Below, one piece after another: positions 1 to 5,452 of a DNA stretch of 9,593 bases (position 1 is the first letter of the stretch; every line of letters starts with the position of its first letter). This DNA comes from Alphaproteobacteria bacterium (GTDB lineage: Bacteria > Pseudomonadota > Alphaproteobacteria > Rhodobacterales > Rhodobacteraceae). A program made the position numbers and the translations under genes. The stretch spans positions 1-9,593 of the forward strand of contig JAUHZL010000076.1 of NCBI GenBank assembly GCA_030425945.1. Direction: 5' to 3'. Under the pieces are notes generated by a model, which was not told where the DNA came from, ran no database searches, and saw only the letters and a program-made list of their open reading frames with translations.

Positions 1-425
1 AGAACGTCATCACTTGGGCGCCCTTTCTGGTGAAGGCCCCGAAGGCTCAGTGCCAAGGTGTCCTTGGCCCGCGACAAGTCCTTTTTGATCTGGTCAAGGC
101 TGGGCTTCTGGTCCGGTCGCCCGAAGACAAACCCGGTTCGGTCGAGTGTTCCCCAATAGGTCCTTCGATTGATGAAGTGCCGCGTGTCCTCGGATAGATC
201 GCTCATTTGGGCAGACAACTGGTCTACAAGCTTCACCGCGCGCTCCAGTTCTTTCCTGGCGCGGGCCTTGTCCCTCGCCGCCCGCTGGACCTCTTCCTTG
301 TAGTGCAGGACCGCTTGCCTCAGATGCGCCCGTACGAATGGCCGCAACAGAACGCGCAAACCGCGTGGGAAGGTCCTGCGGGCGAGCTCGGCAATGCGTG
401 TCTCGGCGTCCGGGTCCAGTTTCAT
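1..425 (-). CDS. Unrecognised coiled-coil-type protein, partial (3' end missing)
   Basis: An open frame starts at ATG 425-423 and runs off the left edge with 141 full codons and no stop. It begins only two bases after the integrase stop, on the same strand, so it is probably co-transcribed and translationally coupled; an AGGG-type ribosome site lies in the integrase 3' end. The product begins MKLDPDAETRIAELARRTF. A charged, helix-favouring stretch at about residues 35-80 is rich in Lys, Arg, Glu and Ala with leucine or valine spacing typical of a coiled coil. A second charged helix is likely at about 108-130. There is no signal peptide or membrane segment. Two aromatic-containing turns (Thr-Tyr-Trp-Gly near 89-92, and Phe-Val-Phe-Gly near 99-102) separate the helices. 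I do not recognise the family. An accessory role linked to the element, such as DNA binding, is only a guess from position. Confidence 0.6.
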   Translation of the reverse strand, partial: MKLDPDAETRIAELARRTFPRGLRVLLRPFVRAHLRQAVLHYKEEVQRAARDKARARKELERAVKLVDQLSAQMSDLSEDTRHFINRRTYWGTLDRTGFVFGRPDQKPSLDQIKKDLSRAKDTLALSLRGLHQKGRPSDDV

Positions 426-427
426 CG

Positions 428-1624
428 CTACTTCACCACCCTCAAGTGTCCCGGTCCGCTCGGTCGCGGCGGGGGCGTGCTGAGGGATGCGAATATCGCC
501 GCGCTGTTTGTCTCGGCGGCGGCACGGATCGGATCGTCGGCAAGATGCGCATAGCGAAGCGTCGTCTGAAGCTGGGTATGGCCGAGCAGCCGCCCGACCA
601 TCTGGATCGGCATCCCACCTGACACGGCAATCGAAGCGTAAGTGTGGCGCAGATCGTGGATTCGTACGTCATCGAGACCCGCCTTGGCGCGCAGCCGCCG
701 CCATGGGTGCTGCAGGTCCGTGATATGGGCATCGGGCCGCTTGCCCTCGATGATGAAGGGATGCCCGCCCGTGCGCGGCAGACCGGCCAGCACCGCACGC
801 GCCGCGTTGGGCAGCGGGACGCATCGCCTGCCCACCTTGCTGTCCGGCAGTTCAAGCCCGCGATCCGTGATGTAGTCCCAGCGTGCCGTCTGTATCTCCA
901 TCAGGCGGCAGCCGGTGAGCAGCAGCAGCCGGAAGGCCGCCGTGACGAAGGGTGTCTCCGACCCGTCCCGCTCGGCAGCGGTCAGCACGTCGCCGAGCCG
1001 CATCAGCTCCGCATGGGTCAGGTAGCGCTCGCGCTTGTTCTCCTTGTACTTCGGGATATGGCGACAGGGGTTCGTGCCATCAGGGCGCAGTCCCCACATC
1101 TCGGCCAGGTTGAACATCTTCGACAGCACCGCGAGCGTCCGGTTCGCCTGCGTCGGGGTGCCCTTCATCCGATAGTGCAGGTTGGCGACGTCCTTGCGAT
1201 GCACGTCCGTGACCTTGAAGCAGCCAAGCGCGGGCTTGATCCGCTGCCGGATTTGCGCCCGGTAGTCCCGCGCCGTCCCCGGTTTGAGGCGCACGTCCAC
1301 ATGCAGTTCGAGGAACCGGTCGCACAGATCGGCCATCGTCGGGGCCATCCTCTCAAGCGCGATCTCCTCGACGGGGTCCAGTCCCCCGGCCACCTGCCCG
1401 AGCATCCCGCGTGCAATGGTGCGGGCCTCTTCTGTCGTGATGGTCCCGTGCCGACCGAGTGCGGCGCGTCGGGTCCGGGCACCTTTCCGGTACTGCACCT
1501 GATAGGTCTTCACACCGCTGGGCAGCACCCGGACCCCGAAACCGGGAAGGGTCGCATCCCACACGAAATAGTCCTTCGGCTCGACCGGCAGGGCGGTCAC
1601 GCTGCGCTGGGTCAGTTTGGGCAT
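428..1624 (-). CDS. Tyrosine recombinase / phage-type integrase
   Basis: A site-specific recombinase that would insert and excise the element at the tRNA-Lys gene. The product is 398 residues counted from ATG 1624-1622. That start is preferred over the in-frame ATG at 1630 because AGGAGG (complement of 1632-1637) sits seven bases before it but only one base before the upstream ATG. Domains in order: an N-terminal arm-binding domain of about 80 residues with the Leu-Pro-Gly-Phe-Gly-Val-Arg-Val motif common in P4-like integrases; a core-binding SAM-like domain (about 95-190); and a C-terminal catalytic domain. The catalytic set is complete: R240 (in TGCRLMEI), K263, H323 and R326 (HDLRHTYA), H349 (LLGHTQ) and the nucleophile Y358 (LRYAHL). 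Length is normal, with no frameshift. Its place next to a tRNA 3' remnant supports the role. It probably heads a short operon with the unknown gene downstream. Confidence 0.95.
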   Translation of the reverse strand: MPKLTQRSVTALPVEPKDYFVWDATLPGFGVRVLPSGVKTYQVQYRKGARTRRAALGRHGTITTEEARTIARGMLGQVAGGLDPVEEIALERMAPTMADLCDRFLELHVDVRLKPGTARDYRAQIRQRIKPALGCFKVTDVHRKDVANLHYRMKGTPTQANRTLAVLSKMFNLAEMWGLRPDGTNPCRHIPKYKENKRERYLTHAELMRLGDVLTAAERDGSETPFVTAAFRLLLLTGCRLMEIQTARWDYITDRGLELPDSKVGRRCVPLPNAARAVLAGLPRTGGHPFIIEGKRPDAHITDLQHPWRRLRAKAGLDDVRIHDLRHTYASIAVSGGMPIQMVGRLLGHTQLQTTLRYAHLADDPIRAAAETNSAAIFASLSTPPPRPSGPGHLRVVK

Positions 1625-1631
1625 TCGCATA

Positions 1632-1637
1632 CCTCCT
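1632..1637 (-). promoter_or_regulatory. Ribosome binding site that decides the integrase start
   Basis: The minus strand reads AGGAGG here, followed by seven bases and ATG at 1624. The alternative ATG at 1630 would have a one-base spacer, which is too short. The site therefore sets the protein start at Met-Pro-Lys-Leu-Thr. Confidence 0.75.
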
Positions 1638-1792
1638 CGGACCGGCCCGATTCATGGAAGCCCTATGGAAGAGCGGGGCCGGAAACCGTGGGGTAATCGG
1701 TAGTCGGGGAGGGTTCCGCCGGTCAATGATGTCGGAACAAATTCAGTAATTTAGCGTAGCCAAGGGTAAAGCAGAGAATCGCAATACGGCAG
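1638..1792. other. Non-coding stretch between integrase and att core
   Basis: This short gap lies inside the element between the integrase ribosome site and the tRNA remnant. It should hold the integrase promoter (minus strand) and arm-type integrase binding sites. Its right half is visibly more AT-rich than the flanks, around 1736-1800. I see no direct repeat clear enough to name as an arm site and no promoter with both boxes close to consensus. The bases just left of 1793 do not pair with the anticodon stem of the remnant, so they are element sequence and not a tRNA 5' half. Confidence 0.5.
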
Positions 1793-1837
1793 CTTTTAAT
1801 CAGTGGGTCACAGGTTCGAATCCTGTACGGCTCACCA
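1793..1837 (+). tRNA. tRNA-Lys(TTT) 3'-half remnant, att core of the element
   Basis: The sequence folds as the last 45 bases of a tRNA. The anticodon loop CTTTTAA is at 1793-1799 with anticodon TTT at 1795-1797. The 3' anticodon-stem strand TCAGT is at 1800-1804 and a five-base variable loop at 1805-1809. The T arm is perfect: stem ACAGG with CCTGT around loop TTCGAAT, 1810-1826. The 3' acceptor strand ACGGCTC is at 1827-1833, the discriminator A at 1834 and an encoded CCA at 1835-1837. The bases upstream supply no D arm and no GAGCCGT acceptor strand, so this is not a complete gene. The break at the anticodon loop is a known crossover position for tyrosine recombinases that use tRNA genes. 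The acceptor and T arm agree with alphaproteobacterial tRNA-Lys as I remember it. A functional copy is expected at the other end of the element. Confidence 0.88.
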
Positions 1838-2815
1838 CTGCGCCGAAAGTGAACCGGATTGCGTCCCTGCGGGGGCGGGCAGGTGCTTTGGCATCGCCGT
1901 GATACGCGACTGTGGCACAGCGCATGGCGGGGTCGCCTCCGCCGCGAGATATCGCAGAAGCGATTGTCCGTATTCGGTCTTTTGCATCGACCGCGCCAGA
2001 TCCGTCAGCGCCTCGGCATCGATCCATCCGTTCCGGTAGGCGATCAGTTCCGGTGCGGCCATCGGCTGTCCCGTGCGGCGTTGGCGATCCCGGACCAGTT
2101 GGGCCGCGGCCAGCAGATTGTCGTGGGTGCCGGTGTCGAGCCAGGTCACGTCCGGTCCGAGGGCGGCGGACTGCAAGCGCCCATCGTCCAGGTAGCTGCG
2201 CAGGAGGCAGGTGATCTCCAGCTCTCCCCGCTCGGACGGGCGTTGCCGCGCGACCCGGTCGGACGCATCCGCCGGCAGGGCATAGAGCCCGGTGATCGCC
2301 AGATTCGAGGCCGGTCGGGCCGGTTTCTCGACAATGGTTCTCGGCTGGCCGGTCTCGTCCAGCCCGAGCACGCCAAAGGCACGCGGGTCCGCGACGGCCT
2401 TCGTGAACAACCGGGCGTGCGACGTGTCGGGGTCCAGCCCGGCGAGGGCCGGGATCGGGGTGTCGCCGAGAAACAGGTTGTCGCCCAGCACCATCAGGCA
2501 GGACCTCGGGCCGACGGCCTCCGCCATCAGGGTCACCGCTTCGGCGACCCCTCTCGCCTGCGCTTGCAGCACGTAGTGGAGGGTGATCCCGAACCTTGCC
2601 CCGGTCCCGAGCAGGCGTCGGTAGGTTACGGCATCCTGCGGGGTGGTGATCAGGACGATCTCGCGCAGGCCCGCCTGCATCAGGACCGACAGCGGGTAGT
2701 ACACCATCGGCTTGTCGTACACCGGCAGCAACTGCTTGGAGAGCGCCCGGGTCGCCGGGAACAGGCGCGACCCCGTTCCCCCGGCGAGCAGCAGGCCGAT
2801 ACGGTCACGCGGCAT
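1832..2815 (-). CDS. rfbA: Glucose-1-phosphate thymidylyltransferase
   Basis: First enzyme of dTDP-L-rhamnose synthesis: it joins glucose-1-phosphate and dTTP into dTDP-glucose, releasing pyrophosphate, in the cytoplasm. The start chosen is ATG 2815, giving 327 residues beginning Met-Pro-Arg-Asp-Arg; an AGAGGA site lies about 11 bases upstream. The nucleotidyltransferase signature LLLAGGTGSRLFP is at residues 8-20, followed by SKQLLP (26-31) and YDKPMVYYPLS. D112 in GDNLFLG and D227 in WLDTGTH are the expected metal ligands, and E163-K164 the expected sugar-phosphate contacts. Two positions differ from the family: the usual Glu-Ile-Thr-Asp-x-Asn reads Glu-Ile-Thr-Cys-Leu-Leu (C203, L205). The protein continues about 30 residues past the normal end after Tyr-Gly-Gln (282-284), and its stop lies inside the tRNA-Lys remnant. 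The start overlaps rfbD by 11 bases, and it is the last gene of the operon. Confidence 0.93.
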   Translation of the reverse strand: MPRDRIGLLLAGGTGSRLFPATRALSKQLLPVYDKPMVYYPLSVLMQAGLREIVLITTPQDAVTYRRLLGTGARFGITLHYVLQAQARGVAEAVTLMAEAVGPRSCLMVLGDNLFLGDTPIPALAGLDPDTSHARLFTKAVADPRAFGVLGLDETGQPRTIVEKPARPASNLAITGLYALPADASDRVARQRPSERGELEITCLLRSYLDDGRLQSAALGPDVTWLDTGTHDNLLAAAQLVRDRQRRTGQPMAAPELIAYRNGWIDAEALTDLARSMQKTEYGQSLLRYLAAEATPPCAVPQSRITAMPKHLPAPAGTQSGSLSAQW

Positions 2816-3665
2816 GGGGGCTTGATCCTCTGTCGGCGAGAAGAAGGAAGGGCCGCCGCCAGTCCGGGCGGTCGAGGCCAAAGACCTCGGTGGTGGCGGT
2901 CATGTCGAGACGGCTGTTCAGGGGCCGGCGCGCCGGTCTCAGGGCCGGGTCCGTCCGGGTGTCCCGGATGAGGGGCGGCAGGCCGTGGGCCGCCAAAATG
3001 GTGCGGGCGAAGTCCGCGCGGCTGACATCGGGGCCCCCGGCGAAATGGAACAGGCCGCCGCTCCGGGGGGCGTCGCACAAATGGCGCGCCACGGTCAGGC
3101 AGGCGCGGGCCAGGTCGGGCGCGTGTGTCGGGCCGCCGATCTGGTCCGCGACCACGTCGAGCGGCAGGCCGCGCCGGGCGGCGGCCAGGATGGCCTGCAC
3201 GAAACCGTGCCCCCGCAGGTCGAAGACCCAGGACGCGCGCAGCACGCAGGCGACGGCCCCAGAGGTCAGCACCGCGGCCTCCCCGCGGGCCTTGCTGGCC
3301 CCGTAGCGATTGACCGGGTGCACCGGGTCGCCGGGGCGGTACGGCAGATCTCCGGTGCCCGGGAAGACATGGTCGGTCGACACGTGAACCATCGGGATGC
3401 CGAGATCGGCACAGCTCCGCGCCATTTCGCCCGGTGCCTCGGCGTTCACGCGTTCTGCCATGTCCGGCCGGGTCTCGGCGCCGTCGACATCGGTGAAAGC
3501 CGCGGCATTGATCACGGCGTGCGGGCGGAGGTGCCGGATCGCCGCGGCGCAGGCGCCCGGCCGGGACAGGTCGGCCGCCGCGCGGTCCAGAACGATGGCG
3601 TCCGGCTCCGCGGCGGCCAGCGCCGTTCCGAGTTGTCCGCTGCGCCCGAAGACGAGAAGGGTCAT
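2805..3665 (-). CDS. rfbD: dTDP-4-dehydrorhamnose reductase
   Basis: Last step of the pathway: NAD(P)H-dependent reduction of dTDP-4-dehydro-L-rhamnose to dTDP-L-rhamnose. The product has 286 residues, close to the usual 280-300. The start ATG 3665 overlaps the rfbB stop as ATGA, and AAGGGG lies about seven bases upstream. It is a short-chain dehydrogenase of the RmlD type: nucleotide-binding FGRSGQLG at 6-13, Ser96-Thr97-Asp98, and the catalytic Tyr121-x3-Lys125 in RYGASKARGE. The C-terminal Arg-Arg-Pro-x-Asn-Ser-x-Leu-Asp near 246-254 matches the family substrate-end motif. The motif usually read Ser-Thr-Asp-Tyr-Val-Phe-Asp-Gly is Ser-Thr-Asp-His-Val-Phe-Pro-Gly here, so the first Tyr is His99 and the Asp is Pro102. 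The catalytic pair is intact, so activity is likely. Confidence 0.94.
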   Translation of the reverse strand: MTLLVFGRSGQLGTALAAAEPDAIVLDRAAADLSRPGACAAAIRHLRPHAVINAAAFTDVDGAETRPDMAERVNAEAPGEMARSCADLGIPMVHVSTDHVFPGTGDLPYRPGDPVHPVNRYGASKARGEAAVLTSGAVACVLRASWVFDLRGHGFVQAILAAARRGLPLDVVADQIGGPTHAPDLARACLTVARHLCDAPRSGGLFHFAGGPDVSRADFARTILAAHGLPPLIRDTRTDPALRPARRPLNSRLDMTATTEVFGLDRPDWRRPFLLLADRGSSPHAA

Positions 3666-4702
3666 GCCGCGCCCCTTTGCGGCAGGGCGGCGGGTTCCCG
3701 GAGGGCCAGCGGCCGCCACCAGTCCACGTTTCCGAGATACCAGTCGATGGTCCGGGCGATCCCCTCCGATATCCCGGTCCGCGGCACCCAGCCCAGCTCG
3801 GTCCGGATCCGGCTGCCGTCGATGGCATAGCGGCGGTCGTGACCACGCCGGTCGGTGACATGGCGAATCAGCCGGGCATGCGGGGCGGCCTCCGGGTACC
3901 GCTCGTCGAGGCGCTCGCAGAGCAGGGTGACGAGGTCGATGTTCGGGCATTCGTATCCGCCCCCGATGGCATAGGTGCGCCCGGGTGCGCCCCGCGCGAG
4001 TACCCGCATCAGCGCGTCGGCATGATCCTCGACGAAGAGCCAGTCCCGCCGCTGCTGCCCATCCCCGTAGATCGGCAGGGGCTGGCCGAGGAGGGCACCG
4101 ACGATCGTCCGGGGGATCAGCTTTTCCGGGTGCTGGAAGGGGCCGTAGTTGTTCGAGCAATTGGTCACGATGACCGGAAGCCCGTAGGTCACGCCCCAGG
4201 CACGGGCAAAGTGGTCGGCGGCGGCCTTCGACGCGGCGTAGGGCGAGCGCGGGCTGTAGGGCGACTCCTCGGTGAAGCAGCCGTCGGGCCCGAGGGTTCC
4301 GAACACCTCGTCCGTCGAGACATGGATGAACCGGAAGTCACGCGGGCGGTTGCAGTCCTCCCAGTAGCGCAGGGCGCTGTCGAGCAGGGTCACGGTGCCT
4401 GCCACGTTCGTGTCGAGGAACCTGCGCGGCGCCTCGATGGAGCGGTCCACGTGGGTTTCGGCGGCCAGGTGGAAGATCGCGTCGGGCCGGTGCCGGAAGA
4501 TGCACCGCTCCACGGCGGGGGCATCGGTGATGTCGGCGCTTTCGAACCGGAAGGCGCCGTGCTCCGACAGGTCCGCGAGGGTCCGGTCGCTGGCGGCGTA
4601 GGTCACCTTGTCGAGCACGGTCACCTCGTGCCCCTGCCGCAGGGCGAGGCGCACGAGGGTCGATCCGATGAACCCGGCCCCGCCGGTGATCATGAGGCGC
4701 AT
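3662..4702 (-). CDS. rfbB: dTDP-glucose 4,6-dehydratase
   Basis: Second step of the pathway: NAD-dependent conversion of dTDP-glucose to dTDP-4-dehydro-6-deoxyglucose. The product has 346 residues, the normal size. The start ATG 4702 is chosen because AGGAG (complement of 4711-4715) lies eight bases before it; a second ATG at 4693, three codons in, would be 17 bases away. It is an extended short-chain dehydrogenase: ITGGAGFIGS at 5-14, the AAETHVDRSI segment near 80-89, the dehydratase signature Thr130-Asp131-Glu132 supplying acid and base, and Tyr155-x3-Lys159 in PYAASKAAADH. NCSNNYGPFQHPEKLIP (181-197) and the GDGQQRRDWLFVEDH segment (213-227) are strong family markers. It overlaps rfbC by 13 bases and rfbD by four. 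Nothing is broken or missing. Confidence 0.96.
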   Translation of the reverse strand: MRLMITGGAGFIGSTLVRLALRQGHEVTVLDKVTYAASDRTLADLSEHGAFRFESADITDAPAVERCIFRHRPDAIFHLAAETHVDRSIEAPRRFLDTNVAGTVTLLDSALRYWEDCNRPRDFRFIHVSTDEVFGTLGPDGCFTEESPYSPRSPYAASKAAADHFARAWGVTYGLPVIVTNCSNNYGPFQHPEKLIPRTIVGALLGQPLPIYGDGQQRRDWLFVEDHADALMRVLARGAPGRTYAIGGGYECPNIDLVTLLCERLDERYPEAAPHARLIRHVTDRRGHDRRYAIDGSRIRTELGWVPRTGISEGIARTIDWYLGNVDWWRPLALREPAALPQRGAA

Positions 4703-5274
4703 GCGAAGGTCTCCTTTTCCCGGTCGGCGGTGTGGAAGGGGCTGTCGAACTCCGCGAACGCGGGCGCCGTCGCATCGCGGTCCGACAGGGTCGGGGACCG
4801 GTCGAGGTCCCAGTCGATGCCGAGGCTGTCCCAGCGCACGACCCGTTCGGACCCGGCGTCGTAGGCGGCGGTGCACTTGTAGGCGAGTTCGGTGTCGGGC
4901 TGCCGGGTGACGAAGCCGTGCAGGAAGCCCGCCGGGATCCACAACTGGCGGCCGTTCGCGGCGGTCAGGTCCACCATGACGTGCTGCCCGTAGGTGGCCG
5001 AGCCGCGCCGGACATCCACGGCGACATCGGTCAGGGCCCCATGGGCGCAGCGCACGAGCTTGCCCTGCGCATGGGGCGGGGCCTGGCAATGCAGTCCGCG
5101 CAGGGTGCCGACCCGGTGCGAGACGGACAGGTTGTCCTGCACGAAACCGGTCGGCAGGCCGAGGTCGGCAAAGGCCCGGCTGGACCAGGTTTCGCTGAAG
5201 CTGCCACAGGAATCGCGATGCCGCGACGGCTCGAGCACGAGCAGGCCGGCGATGGGGGTTTCTCGTACGATCAC
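4690..5274 (-). CDS. rfbC: dTDP-4-dehydrorhamnose 3,5-epimerase
   Basis: Third enzymatic step: double epimerisation at C3 and C5 to dTDP-4-dehydro-L-rhamnose. It is a cupin-fold enzyme. The frame is open up to an ATG at 5454, but family alignment places the start at GTG 5274, giving (Met)-Ile-Val-Arg-Glu-Thr-Pro-Ile-Ala-Gly and 194 residues, the usual size. CAGGA lies about ten bases upstream. The longer version would add 60 non-conserved residues and run into the start of the divergent gene. Conserved features: Gln46-Asp47-Asn48-x-Ser, LRGLHCQ with the catalytic base His62, Gly71-Lys72, and Tyr132-Lys-Cys-Thr. IPAGFLHGF (113-121) and the Leu-Ser-x-x-Asp motif with Asp167 are also present. 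It is the first gene of the rfbCBDA operon, so its upstream region should hold the operon promoter. Confidence 0.93.
   Translation of the reverse strand: MIVRETPIAGLLVLEPSRHRDSCGSFSETWSSRAFADLGLPTGFVQDNLSVSHRVGTLRGLHCQAPPHAQGKLVRCAHGALTDVAVDVRRGSATYGQHVMVDLTAANGRQLWIPAGFLHGFVTRQPDTELAYKCTAAYDAGSERVVRWDSLGIDWDLDRSPTLSDRDATAPAFAEFDSPFHTADREKETFACAS
4711..4715 (-). promoter_or_regulatory. Ribosome binding site of rfbB, inside rfbC
   Basis: The minus strand reads AGGAG within the last codons of rfbC, eight bases before ATG 4702. It picks the overlapping upstream start over the ATGA start at 4693 and shows that rfbB has its own initiation signal as well as coupling to rfbC. Confidence 0.65.
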
Positions 5275-5452
5275 GGAGAGTGCGTCCTGTTGTTCGCTGT
5301 CCGGGGACAACGCCCCGATGCAGGCATCCTCCGCAGCGTCCCTGAAGATGCGGTTAACTCTGACGGAGGGGGGCGCGTTGGCGTCGCATTCTGACGGCCC
5401 GGTCCGGGCATTGACGGGCGACGCTGCGGGAAGGACCAGACCGGAGACGACC
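5275..5452. other. Divergent intergenic region, rfbCBDA versus flavoprotein gene
   Basis: This 178-base gap separates two divergent transcription units and must carry both promoters. The only clear site is GGAGA at 5443-5447, a good ribosome site for the plus-strand gene. A TTGACG at 5411-5416 resembles a -35 box, but no matching -10 follows at the right distance. GTTAAC at 5353-5358 is a small palindrome in an otherwise GC-rich stretch. I see no riboswitch-like fold or operator that I can name. Confidence 0.5.
5443..5447 (+). promoter_or_regulatory. Ribosome binding site of the flavoprotein gene
   Basis: GGAGA lies five bases before ATG 5453. It supports that start over reading the same open frame from further upstream (it extends to 4994), which would run antisense through rfbC. 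Confidence 0.7.

Larger units (their letters stand above)
1..1837. mobile_element. Right end of a tRNA-Lys-integrated genomic island or prophage
   Basis: The element is inferred from an intact tyrosine recombinase gene lying just inside a tRNA 3'-half remnant. The remnant is on the plus strand and lacks its 5' half, so the foreign DNA must lie to its left. The 5' half, with a rebuilt 3' half, should mark the other end outside the window. The integrase is transcribed away from the junction, into the element. The leftmost 400 bases look less GC-rich than the rest, which fits acquired DNA. Only the integrase and one partial gene are visible, so prophage, integrative element and plain island cannot be told apart. 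Confidence 0.8.

Noticed and set aside
644..1696. Open frame of 350 codons on the plus strand
   Set aside because: It is antisense to the integrase, which has every catalytic residue; the plus-strand product shows no motifs.
1800..2039. Open frames of 75 and 78 codons on both strands crossing the tRNA remnant
   Set aside because: They are translations of tRNA sequence (the Phe-Glu-Ser-Cys and Gly-Phe-Glu-Pro-Val strings are typical tRNA artefacts) plus the 3' end of rfbA in a wrong frame.
2816..2881. ATG 2881 as the rfbA start
   Set aside because: The extra 22 residues are translated from the rfbD 3' end and are not part of the family; Met-Pro-Arg-Asp-Arg at 2815 matches the normal N-terminus.
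1859..4864. Long plus-strand open frames opposite the rhamnose genes
   Set aside because: All are antisense to rfbA, rfbD and rfbB, with composition typical of GC-rich shadow frames.
5302..5317. Possible terminator hairpin, CGGGG pairing with CCCCG
   Set aside because: The stem is only five base pairs with a six-base loop, has no T-run, and sits in the leader of a divergent pair.
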